DNA from: Pseudomonadota bacterium
GTDB lineage: Bacteria; Myxococcota; Polyangia; Polyangiales; Polyangiaceae
DNA: 6,722 nt
NCBI GenBank assembly: GCA_023419055.1
Contig: JAEZYO010000425.1
Coordinates: 1-6,722 of the forward strand
Direction: 5' to 3'
Position 1 is the first letter of the stretch. Every line of letters starts with the position of its first letter. Both the position numbers and the translations under genes were made by a program. The notes under the pieces were generated by a model, which saw only the letters and a program-made list of their open reading frames with translations, did no database searches and was not told the origin of the DNA. Of the stretch, positions 1-5,292 are shown piece after piece.

Positions 1-31
1 CCGACGAGCTACCAGGCTGCTCCACCGCGCG
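1..31 (-). tRNA. Initiator tRNA-Met (fMet), 5' part only, cut by left window edge
   Basis: Read on the minus strand from position 31, the bases fit tRNA positions 1 to 30: acceptor strand CGCGCGG, U8, a D arm with stem GAGC/GCUC around the loop AGCCUGGUA, then CGUCGG entering the anticodon stem. The anticodon and 3' half lie outside the window. The identity rests on three visible features: C at position 1 (the unpaired C1 of bacterial initiators), an A11:U24 pair in the D stem (the initiator class; elongators usually have pyrimidine 11), and the string AGCTCGTCGG, which is shared with the well-known bacterial tRNA-fMet. G29 and G30 agree with the initiator's run of three G:C pairs. A different tRNA cannot be fully excluded without the anticodon. 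Confidence 0.85.
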
Positions 32-46
32 TCAGTGAGGGGGCGC

Positions 47-74
47 AACATAGCGCGCCCGGTTCTCCTGTCAA
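47..74 (-). promoter_or_regulatory. Sigma70-type promoter of the tRNA gene
   Basis: On the minus strand a perfect -35 box TTGACA (74-69) is followed after 16 bases by TATGTT (52-47), which matches four of six bases of the -10 consensus. The expected start of transcription falls near position 40, about nine bases before the mature tRNA 5' end, a normal short leader for a stable RNA gene. Confidence 0.75.
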
Positions 75-128
75 GGTGAAGAATGAGAAGCTCGTCGAAT
101 CTGTGGTCGAGGGGTTTCGCGCGCCGGT

Positions 129-1010
129 ATGCCCTTCGGTCGACCGGATGGTGTAGTCTTACCCTTGCAGGTTTCTTTGTCGCGCCCGTCCTTTCTTTCG
201 GCCCCTCGAGAGGCACGCGTTCGGGTTCGTTCAGCAAGGCGATGGTCTGCCTCCGCCTTGGTCGCGCTCGTGCTCGGTGCGTGCAGCTTCCCTGACTACG
301 GCTTCTTGCGCGATCTCGGTGGAGCGGGCGGCGCCGGAGGTTCGGGTGGAACGCTCGGCAATGGAGGCGCCGGCGGGAGCGCGTCGAGCAGCGGCTCGAG
401 CGGCGCTGGTGGTTCTGCGGGCTCGAGTGGATCGACGGGCGCTGGTGCTGGTGACGGCGGGATGGCGGGTGACGGAGCGGGCGGAACGTCGGGCTCGGGA
501 GGGGAGGGTGGTGAGGAACCGATCGCGGGGGCCGGAGGTGAGGGTGGATTGCCCGAGCCACCGCCGCCGCTCTTGTGCAATGCGATCGAGGACGTACCCG
601 CGGCGTGCAGCTGCGTGGATCACAACGACCACGCTTACTTCTTCTGCACCTCGAGCTTCTCGTACGGGACCGTTGCGAGCTTGTGCGGCGAGTACGGGCT
701 CAAGCTCGTGAAGATCGATTCGTTCTCCGAGGACGAATGGATCAAGGGCGAGGTACAAGCCCGCGGGTTGGACTGGCCCTGGATCGGGGCGAGCAGCCGG
801 ACCACGCCGGGGACCTGGACTTGGCCGGACGGCGAAGTGTTCTGGATCGGCGACTCGAGCGGGACGAGCCAGGGAGGCAACTACGAGATGTGGAACGCCG
901 GCCACCCGGGCTCGGCGAGCGCGGCGTCGTGTGCCTACGTCGGACAAAATGGCTGGGACAGCGATCCCAACTGTTCGAACAATCGAGAGTGGATCTGCGA
1001 GGCGTACTGA
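129..1010 (+). CDS. Glycine-rich-stalk lipoprotein with C-type lectin-like domain
   Basis: Probable outer-surface or periplasmic lipoprotein that presents a binding domain; the ligand is unknown. With the ATG at 129 the product is 293 residues. An Arg-rich segment (30-38) and a hydrophobic stretch lead to the lipobox LVLGAC, with lipidated Cys52. Residues about 61-146 are a Gly/Ala/Ser stalk. Residues 150-293 fit a C-type lectin-like domain: WIGASS at 218-223, W230-T-W232-P-D-G235, W255-N-A-G-H-P260, C268, W276-D-S-D, C282 and the terminal W288-I-C-E291. Cysteines 150, 160, 162, 173, 186, 268, 282 and 290 would form disulfides. The usual EPN or QPD calcium/sugar triplet is not present. The start is uncertain: 129 has no well-placed ribosome site, and the in-frame TTG codons at 165 and 177 would give a signal peptide of more ordinary length. 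The gene is divergent from the tRNA. Confidence 0.85.
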   Translation: MPFGRPDGVVLPLQVSLSRPSFLSAPREARVRVRSARRWSASALVALVLGACSFPDYGFLRDLGGAGGAGGSGGTLGNGGAGGSASSSGSSGAGGSAGSSGSTGAGAGDGGMAGDGAGGTSGSGGEGGEEPIAGAGGEGGLPEPPPPLLCNAIEDVPAACSCVDHNDHAYFFCTSSFSYGTVASLCGEYGLKLVKIDSFSEDEWIKGEVQARGLDWPWIGASSRTTPGTWTWPDGEVFWIGDSSGTSQGGNYEMWNAGHPGSASAASCAYVGQNGWDSDPNCSNNREWICEAY

Positions 1011-1040
1011 GCGCGCGGGGCGCCCTCCTGCCGGCGGTGT

Positions 1041-1115
1041 AGGGACGAGGCGTGACCGCCGTGGTGGGGACGAGGCGTGACCGCCGTGGTAGGGACGAGG
1101 CGTGACCGCTGTGGT
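1041..1115 (+). repeat. Three tandem copies of a 25-bp unit carrying a ribosome site and GTG start
   Basis: Units at 1041-1065, 1066-1090 and 1091-1115 are near identical; they differ only at the first base (A/G/A) and at one C/T near the end. Each contains AGGGACGAGGC or GGGGACGAGGC followed by GTGACCGC. The period of 25 puts the three GTG codons (1052, 1077, 1102) in three different frames, and only the third opens the downstream gene. The copy 1 frame runs 17 codons and stops at TGA 1103-1105, overlapping the GTG at 1102 as GTGA. The copy 2 frame runs 33 codons to TGA 1176-1178. The copies abut without spacers. Confidence 0.95.
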
Positions 1116-1434
1116 CGGGCTCGTCGTGCTCTTGCTGTTCGTCGCCGGAGTGCTGTTCTTCGCGCGGCGAGCGAATGAGCTCTTCTTGCTGCGGGCGCGG
1201 GGCGGAAGCTTCGAGGTCGTGCGCGGGCGCTTGCCGCACGCGATGTTGAGCGATCTGGATGACGTGGCGAGCCGAGCGAAGCTCGACGGGGTAGAGGTGC
1301 GGGCGTTCGTGGAGGGCGGGACGCCGCGGGTTCAGGTGCACGGGCCGGGGGCGGACGCGGTGGAGCAGAGCCTGCGCAACGTCGTCGGGCGCTTTCACCT
1401 GACGCAGATCCGCTCGGGCACGCGCCGGGCGTGA
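1102..1434 (+). CDS. Small single-helix membrane protein, DUF3634-like
   Basis: The product is 110 residues and starts at a GTG inside the third 25-bp repeat, with AGGGA (1091-1095) six bases upstream as ribosome site. Residues about 3-20 are a continuous hydrophobic helix (VVGLVVLLLFVAGVLFF) followed by two arginines, so the rest is probably cytoplasmic. The soluble part has the order F-x-V-x-x-G-R-L-P (about 36-45), then a D-D-V segment, a short beta-like VEVRAF stretch and a terminal V-V-G-R-F-H. This resembles the DUF3634 family of roughly 100-residue one-helix proteins; the match is from memory of the pattern and is moderate. No function is known. No enzyme motif is visible. It may share transcription with the lectin-like gene 91 bp upstream. 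Confidence 0.75.
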   Translation: MTAVVGLVVLLLFVAGVLFFARRANELFLLRARGGSFEVVRGRLPHAMLSDLDDVASRAKLDGVEVRAFVEGGTPRVQVHGPGADAVEQSLRNVVGRFHLTQIRSGTRRA

Positions 1435-1473
1435 CGTCCTGCGCTCTGACCTGACGCAGCTCGCGCCTGGCTG

Positions 1474-1500
1474 AAGCTGCTACGTTACCGAGAGCAGCTT
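1474..1500. other. Intergenic hairpin, possible weak terminator or leader structure
   Basis: AAGCTGCT (1474-1481) and AGCAGCTT (1493-1500) are exact reverse complements separated by 11 bases. The hairpin lies between the DUF3634-like gene and the next start. No T-run follows on either strand, so it is not a standard intrinsic terminator. Confidence 0.4.
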
Positions 1501-1511
1501 GCGCGTGAGCC

Positions 1512-2192
1512 ATGAGCGGAGTCGAGCCCGACAGCGTTATCGGACATCCGGACGCCGAGTCCGAACGGCGCGCGAAGCAGATGTCCGCCGGGCTCGACGC
1601 TGAGAGCCCCGGGCGTCGTGAAGGCACGCTCCTTCGTCTCGCGCAGCTCTGGTTCCCTTCGGCATCCTGCTTCCATGCGCGTCCGCCGCACGCCATGCCG
1701 ACGCCGGCCTTGCTCGAGTCCGTAGCGAGGTGCGCCGGCGAAGAGCAGCGCGACGCGGTTCGTCTCGCGGCGATCGTCGCAACGAGAGCCGGTTGGAAGG
1801 CATTTCGGGTGGCTCGAACCAGGGACCCCGCCGGAGCTTCACGCTTGGAGGTTCCAGCGGCGTCGGTCGCTGCGATTCGAGATGCGCTCGGAGCGACTTC
1901 TGGCGTCTTGCGAATCAATGCCGCTCGGCTGCTCGCGGAGTTTCCGAGGCCCGAGCTGCTCCCGGTGTTGAGGAGCGCCCTCGCGGATCGAGTTTGGACC
2001 GTCAGGTGGAACGCCGTTCGAGCGATCGCCGCGCTCGAGCCGGACGACTCGCTGGTCGAGGTGCTACGGCGCAGTCAGCCTCGCGACGCAGCGAGCGTCG
2101 TAGCCCAGGACTTTCGTCGCGCCGTCGCGGCGCTGAAGGAACGTGATCTGTCGATGCCGGCGGAGCTTTCGCGCTACGACGGGCCCGCCTGA
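1512..2192 (+). CDS. HEAT-repeat-like helical protein
   Basis: From the ATG at 1512 the product is 226 residues with no signal peptide or membrane segment. The C-terminal half has two consecutive HEAT-like helical pairs: residues about 119-144 (AAIRDAL followed by LRINAARLLAEF) and 148-176 (LLPVLRSALAD followed by VRWNAVRAIAALEP). Both carry the Asp/Val/Arg pattern (D-x-x-W-x-V-R-x-N-A) typical of HEAT and PBS-lyase-type repeats, which act as protein-binding scaffolds. An earlier helix pair at about 66-97 could be a third unit. No catalytic motif is seen. The start is uncertain: the ATG at 1695 gives 165 residues covering all the repeat units, while residues 1-61 look unstructured and overlap a nested inverted repeat. 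Neither start has a convincing ribosome site. The partner protein cannot be named. Confidence 0.65.
   Translation: MSGVEPDSVIGHPDAESERRAKQMSAGLDAESPGRREGTLLRLAQLWFPSASCFHARPPHAMPTPALLESVARCAGEEQRDAVRLAAIVATRAGWKAFRVARTRDPAGASRLEVPAASVAAIRDALGATSGVLRINAARLLAEFPRPELLPVLRSALADRVWTVRWNAVRAIAALEPDDSLVEVLRRSQPRDAASVVAQDFRRAVAALKERDLSMPAELSRYDGPA
1521..1598. repeat. Nested inverted repeat within the 5' part of the HEAT-like gene
   Basis: Outer arms GTCGAGCCCG (1521-1530) and CGGGCTCGAC (1589-1598) are exact complements. Inner arms CGGACATC (1541-1548) and GATGTCCG (1580-1587) are also exact. A third small stem, CGGAC (1549-1553) with GTCCG (1559-1563), sits inside. The arrangement could fold as one bulged cruciform or RNA stem. 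It would lie in the leader if translation really begins at 1695. Confidence 0.6.
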
Positions 2193-2219
2193 CCCGCGGC
2201 TGAAAAGCGCGCGGCGGGT
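2192..2219. terminator. Possible GC hairpin after the HEAT-like gene
   Basis: ACCCGC (2192-2197), beginning in the stop codon, is complementary to GCGGGT (2214-2219), with a loop of 16 bases that includes GAAAAG. The alternative pairing CCGCG/CGCGG is also possible. No T-run follows, so this is only a candidate for ending transcription before the TetR gene. Confidence 0.3.
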
Positions 2220-2236
2220 GGGGGTAGGGCGGGGGC

Positions 2237-2265
2237 TTGCGGTTCATTAATGAATAACTTATGGT
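2237..2265 (+). promoter_or_regulatory. Probable promoter of the TetR-hydrolase operon
   Basis: TTGCGG (2237-2242) and TATGGT (2260-2265) are separated by 17 bases; both match the sigma70 consensus partly (four of six each). Transcription would start near 2272, leaving a leader of only about ten bases before the ATG at 2283. The boxes lie in an AT-rich island that stands out from the surrounding GC-rich DNA and overlap the palindromes described separately. Confidence 0.5.
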
Positions 2266-2281
2266 TTGGTTCAGTTATTCA
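2243..2281. promoter_or_regulatory. Probable operator for the TetR-type regulator
   Basis: Two symmetric elements overlap: a perfect 12-bp palindrome TTCATTAATGAA (2243-2254), and an exact 9-bp inverted repeat TGAATAACT (2251-2259) with AGTTATTCA (2273-2281) around a 13-base spacer. They cover the region between and across the predicted -35 and -10 boxes. TetR-family dimers bind such palindromes and usually repress their own promoter, so autoregulation is the expected arrangement. Binding itself is inference. Confidence 0.65.
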
Positions 2282-2282
2282 G

Positions 2283-2870
2283 ATGCCGCGCGTTCGCACC
2301 GAGGACAAGACCGAAGCCATCCTGGAGGCGGCGCTCCGGCGCTTTCTCCATTACGGGCTCAAGAAGACGAGCATGCAGGAGGTGGCGAAGGACGCGGGCG
2401 TGGGCGTGGGCACGCTGTACTTGTATTTCAAGGACAAGGACGCGCTCGTGGCAGGCTGCGCGGAGGGGTTTGCCGTGCAGCACCGCGCCGACGCGGAGGC
2501 GCTGCTCGGTTCGCGGAAACGCTCGGACAAGAAGCTCGAAGAATACCTGCTGCACCGTTACCGCGTCTGGCAGGAGGTGGGGCTCAGGGCTCCGGGGGCG
2601 CTCGAGCTCGCTGAAGCCATCCTGAGGCTGCGGCCGGACAAGGTGACGGAAGGCGCCGACGAGCTCGTGCGGAACCTCAAAGCGATCTTGGCGGACGGGA
2701 AGGCGAGCGGCGTGTTCCCGCGCGTGAACCCCGAACGCGACGCGCGGGTGCTGGCGCTCTCCGTGATGGGGTTCTTTCCGCTCGCAGGGCGCGAGCCGCC
2801 GGTTCAGGTGGGCGAGGCGGAGTTCTCGCTCGTGATTGAGTGGTTCATCAAGCGCTTCAAGGAAGCTTGA
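2283..2870 (+). CDS. TetR/AcrR-family transcriptional regulator
   Basis: The product is 195 residues from the ATG at 2283, a normal TetR length. The N-terminal DNA-binding domain is clear: helix 1 TEAILEAALRRFLHYG (10-25), then L-K-K-T-S-M-Q-E-V-A-K-D-A-G-V (26-40) as helix 2 and turn, and the recognition segment G-V-G-T-L-Y-L-Y-F-K-D-K-D-A-L (41-55), the family signature. The rest is helical and would form the ligand pocket and dimer face; it ends with the helix VIEWFIKRF. An in-frame ATG at 2250 would add 11 residues but would be translated from inside the operator, so 2283 is preferred. The gene lies 16 bp before an alpha/beta hydrolase and probably represses both genes until an inducer, perhaps the hydrolase substrate, binds. 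Confidence 0.9.
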   Translation: MPRVRTEDKTEAILEAALRRFLHYGLKKTSMQEVAKDAGVGVGTLYLYFKDKDALVAGCAEGFAVQHRADAEALLGSRKRSDKKLEEYLLHRYRVWQEVGLRAPGALELAEAILRLRPDKVTEGADELVRNLKAILADGKASGVFPRVNPERDARVLALSVMGFFPLAGREPPVQVGEAEFSLVIEWFIKRFKEA

Positions 2871-2871
2871 G

Positions 2872-2880
2872 AAAGGAGAG
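2872..2880 (+). promoter_or_regulatory. Strong ribosome binding site that sets the hydrolase start
   Basis: AAAGGAG (2872-2878) lies eight bases before the ATG at 2887 and directly after the TetR stop codon. It identifies 2887 as the start rather than the in-frame codon at 2836 inside the TetR gene. Confidence 0.85.
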
Positions 2881-2886
2881 GAAGAG

Positions 2887-3804
2887 ATGGCTACCGTCGA
2901 TGCTCGCAGCAAACCGTGGTTCGTCGCGGACGAATATCCCTTCGAGAGTCGCTACCTGGACGTTCCGGAGGGCAAGCTTCACTACGTGGACGAGGGGCAG
3001 GGAAACGGGAGCCCGATCGTGTTCGTGCACGGCACGCCGAGCTGGAGCTACGAGTTTCGGACGCAGATCAAGGCGCTCTGCCAGACGCACCGCTGCATCG
3101 CGCTCGATCACTTGGGTTTTGGGCTCTCCGAGCGCCCGGTGAAGAAGCCGCTCGATCCGGAGGAGCCCGGGTTCAAGTACTCCATGGCCGATCACACCGC
3201 GAACCTCCGGCGCTTGATCGAGCACCTCGGGCTCGAGCGCTACTCGCTCGTGGTGCACGACTTCGGCGGCCCGATCGCGTTGCCGCTGGTGTTCGAAGCG
3301 CCGGAGCGCATCGAGCGGCTCGTGATCATGAACTCCTGGGCCTGGACGATGGACAACGACCCGAAGTTCGAGAAGGGGCGCCGCTACCTCGACACGTGGT
3401 TGACTCGCTTCCTCTATCTGCGCGGCAACTTCTCGGCGAGCTACATGGTCAAGGCGTCGTGGGGCACGCGCGATCCGCTGACGCCCGAGATCCACGCCCG
3501 TTTCAAGTCGATGTTCCCGAACAAGGACTCGCGGCTCGGCACCTGGGGCTTCGCTCGTTCGCTCGTGCGCGACGAGGCGTACCTCGAGCAGCTGCACGCC
3601 CAGGTGAAAGGCGGGCGCCTCGACGGCGTGCCGACGCTCGTGATCTGGGGCAAGGCCGACGGTCTCGTGGGAGAGCCGCAGCTCCAGCGCTGGAAAGAGG
3701 AGCTGCCGGGCGCGCGCTTCGTCGAGCTCGACGGGGTCGGGCACTTCCCGCAAGAAGAAGCGCCCGAGGACGTGGGCAAGCTGGTCTCGGGCTTCTTCCG
3801 CTGA
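2887..3804 (+). CDS. Alpha/beta hydrolase, haloalkane dehalogenase/epoxide hydrolase superfamily
   Basis: Cytoplasmic hydrolase of 305 residues, close to the usual 290-310 of this superfamily, with no signal peptide. Visible landmarks are the oxyanion-hole motif H48-G-T-P-S-W53, the strand and turn D74-H-L-G-F-G-L-S81, and the nucleophile elbow V-V-H-D125-F-G-G. Asp125 is the nucleophile, Asp258 (WGKADGLVG) the acid after strand 7 as in DhlA-type dehalogenases, and His286 (GVGHFPQEE) the base. A cap domain spans about 150-225. An Asp nucleophile means an ester intermediate attacked by water, as in haloalkane dehalogenases, epoxide hydrolases and fluoroacetate dehalogenases. However, the halide-holding Trp that follows the nucleophile in true haloalkane dehalogenases is Phe126, and the DhlA Glu/LinB Asn oxyanion position is Thr50. 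The substrate is therefore open. It is cotranscribed with the TetR gene. Confidence 0.88.
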   Translation: MATVDARSKPWFVADEYPFESRYLDVPEGKLHYVDEGQGNGSPIVFVHGTPSWSYEFRTQIKALCQTHRCIALDHLGFGLSERPVKKPLDPEEPGFKYSMADHTANLRRLIEHLGLERYSLVVHDFGGPIALPLVFEAPERIERLVIMNSWAWTMDNDPKFEKGRRYLDTWLTRFLYLRGNFSASYMVKASWGTRDPLTPEIHARFKSMFPNKDSRLGTWGFARSLVRDEAYLEQLHAQVKGGRLDGVPTLVIWGKADGLVGEPQLQRWKEELPGARFVELDGVGHFPQEEAPEDVGKLVSGFFR

Positions 3805-3819
3805 GGGGCGCCGCCGCGA

Positions 3820-3839
3820 TCAGGCGACGTCAGGCGATG
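3820..3839. repeat. Short direct repeat between convergent stop codons
   Basis: TCAGGCGACG (3820-3829) is followed at once by TCAGGCGATG (3830-3839). The second copy supplies the TGA stop of the minus-strand dioxygenase gene. Only 25 bp separate the two convergent stop codons, and no hairpin with a T-run is seen. Confidence 0.7.
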
Positions 3840-4657
3840 GTGACGCGCAGCCGAGCCAGGTAGCCGCCGGGCAGGGGAGTCACGGTCGCAAGCGGTGCGG
3901 CGCCGCGGTTCACCGCGTCGGCCACGTTGGAGGTGTCCTTCTGGCCGCGCGCGTCGTACGGCGCGCTCTCGTACACGAGCGCCGTGACGTCTTCCGGGAA
4001 GTAGAGCTGAGAGGTGGCTTCGAGATTCGGGCTGACGCGCACCTTGAAGTGGATGTGCGTGCTGCGTCCTGGATACCAGCCGGGATAGAGGGTGTCGAAG
4101 CGCGCGAGCCCGTCCGTGCCCGTGATCTGCGCACCGCGCAGGAAGGTCTGACCGCTGGTGTCCACGCCGCCGAGCTGCTTCGGGAAGCCCGAGTAGAGAC
4201 CCGCTGCATCGCAATGCCAGATCTCGACGGCGAGGCCGGCGATCGGCGAGCACTTCGGGTCGACGATCTCGAGCTCGAGCGCGAGCGGCACGCCCGCGCG
4301 ATCCTCGGTCACGTCGCTCCGGACGAGCTGGTTCGGTACGTAGAAGGGGCCTTGAGTTTGCTGCGGGTAGAGCGAGCAGGTGCCAGGCTTCGAGCTCGGA
4401 GCGCCTCCTGCGCCGGCGATACCGCCTGCGGCTCCGCTCGAGGTGCCACCTGCGGCCGGCGTGCTCGACTGGCCCGCGGTGCCGCCATTCGTGCCGGCTC
4501 CGGCGCCGCTGCTCGTGTCGGTTCCGCCCGATCCCCCTTCTGCCGCGCCTTGCAGTTCGCCTTCGAGCAAGCTCCGCCCGCCACAGGCCGAGAGCAGGAG
4601 CGCAGGGATGCTCGAGAGCGCGTGGGTGATGAAGCGCCGGCGAGTGCCCCGAGCCAT
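3830..4657 (-). CDS. Exported lipoprotein intradiol ring-cleavage dioxygenase
   Basis: A non-heme Fe(III) enzyme of the protocatechuate 3,4-dioxygenase/catechol 1,2-dioxygenase superfamily, predicted to split catechol-type rings between the two hydroxylated carbons using O2. From the ATG at 4657 it has 275 residues. TRRRFIT (5-11) is a twin-arginine signal and LLSAC (21-25) a lipobox, so it should be exported folded with its metal and lipidated at Cys25. A Gly/Ser/Thr stalk spans about 37-90. The catalytic domain (94-275) starts with T-Q-G-P-F-Y (101-106) and contains all four expected iron ligands: Tyr155 (AAGLYSGF), Tyr195 (PGWYPGR), His201 and His203 (THIHF). The C-terminal YDARGQKDTSN pattern suits secreted intradiol enzymes. 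An upstream in-frame ATG at 4684 lies inside the preceding gene. The start is two bases after that gene's stop, so translation is probably coupled. Confidence 0.9.
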   Translation of the reverse strand: MARGTRRRFITHALSSIPALLLSACGGRSLLEGELQGAAEGGSGGTDTSSGAGAGTNGGTAGQSSTPAAGGTSSGAAGGIAGAGGAPSSKPGTCSLYPQQTQGPFYVPNQLVRSDVTEDRAGVPLALELEIVDPKCSPIAGLAVEIWHCDAAGLYSGFPKQLGGVDTSGQTFLRGAQITGTDGLARFDTLYPGWYPGRSTHIHFKVRVSPNLEATSQLYFPEDVTALVYESAPYDARGQKDTSNVADAVNRGAAPLATVTPLPGGYLARLRVTIA

Positions 4658-4659
4658 TC

Positions 4660-5292
4660 CTACTTCAGGACGATGATCGCACAACCACAGAGGATAGAAG
4701 TGGGATCAGCGCCCTCGTGGCACCAGGCGTCCACGCTGTAGAGCTCGCCGCACTCGTCGCGACAGTTCTCGGAATCGGGGACGCACGCGCAACCGTACGG
4801 CGTGGGTTCCGACAAGGGGGAGCCGTCCGCGTAGCCGGTCGCCTCGAGGCAAGTGAATGTTTGCCCGGGCCCGCAGTCGTCGGCGGACTTTGGTCGTGTC
4901 GGATCGCAGACACTGTTGGCGGGCAGCACGAGCCCCTCGCCCTGCGTCGCGCACTGCGGATAGTCGGGGCTCGCCCATTGCGTGGTGGGGCAATTGGGCA
5001 TGACGACGGCACCACCAGCGCCGCCATTCGCCGCGCCGCCGTTCGCGGTGCCGCCCGCGCCGGCGCCTCCCAACGAGAAAGTGCCGCCCGTACCTGCGGC
5101 GCCGCCGCTGCTCGTGGCGCCACCGGTGGTGGTCGTGCCCGAGCCTCCTGTGTTGCTCGCTCCACCATTGCCGTCGCCCGGCTTGCCATCCTTCTCGGAG
5201 ACACCGCCGCAGCCGAGCGCGAGGCCGCTCCCCATGACGACCATGGCCTTGAAGAAACGATGACGGGAAGGATCGCCTGATTGGTCGCTCAT
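4660..5292 (-). CDS. Tat-like lipoprotein with glycine-rich stalk and 12-cysteine domain, unknown function
   Basis: The product is 210 residues. The N-terminus SRHRFFKAMVVMGSGLALGC has the layout of a twin-arginine signal with His11 in place of the second Arg, and a lipobox LALGC with Cys28. Residues about 39-96 are a Gly/Ala/Thr stalk. The remaining 110 residues hold 12 cysteines (101, 114, 129, 140, 148, 168, 170, 177, 181, 191, 202, 204), an even number consistent with six disulfides, and include CAC and CGC pairs. I do not recognise the family and see no catalytic motif. A GGAG ribosome site lies six bases before the ATG. The start overlaps the stop of the ferritin-like gene as ATGA, and the stop is two bases before the dioxygenase start. 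A partner or surface adaptor of the dioxygenase is possible, but that is inference. Confidence 0.8.
   Translation of the reverse strand: MSDQSGDPSRHRFFKAMVVMGSGLALGCGGVSEKDGKPGDGNGGASNTGGSGTTTTGGATSSGGAAGTGGTFSLGGAGAGGTANGGAANGGAGGAVVMPNCPTTQWASPDYPQCATQGEGLVLPANSVCDPTRPKSADDCGPGQTFTCLEATGYADGSPLSEPTPYGCACVPDSENCRDECGELYSVDAWCHEGADPTSILCGCAIIVLK

Noticed and set aside
137..146. 10-bp palindrome CGGTCGACCG near the lectin-like gene start
   Set aside because: Short GC palindromes are expected by chance in this composition and it has no matching promoter boxes at proper spacing.
83..295. 70-codon frame just before the lectin-like gene, with a hydrophobic stretch
   Set aside because: It ends within the signal-peptide region of the lectin-like gene and has no ribosome site. 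The hydrophobic stretch is not followed by any domain.
296..580. Proline-rich antisense frames opposite the glycine-rich stalk regions, here and at 4380-4676 and 4982-5263
   Set aside because: Pro/Ala-rich strings are simply the complement of Gly/Ala codons; there is no independent start signal or domain.
1041..1115. Tandem repeats considered as a CRISPR array
   Set aside because: The three copies are contiguous with no spacers, the units carry ribosome-site and start-codon signals, and no cas genes are near.
935..1918. A 327-codon open frame on the minus strand across three plus-strand genes
   Set aside because: It is Arg/Ala/Pro-rich with no domain pattern, crosses the tandem repeat, and runs opposite to genes with clear lipobox, membrane and HEAT patterns. 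It is a typical shadow of GC-rich coding DNA.
2857..3753. Long open frame opposite the alpha/beta hydrolase gene
   Set aside because: The plus strand carries the complete hydrolase motifs and a strong ribosome site; the antisense product shows no motif.
3805..3829. Possible bidirectional terminator between the convergent genes
   Set aside because: The 25-bp gap holds GC-rich sequence but no convincing stem and no T-run on either strand.
2916..3863. A 315-codon plus-strand frame overlapping the hydrolase gene out of frame
   Set aside because: Composition is Arg/Ala-rich without motifs, and it overlaps both the hydrolase and the end of the dioxygenase gene.
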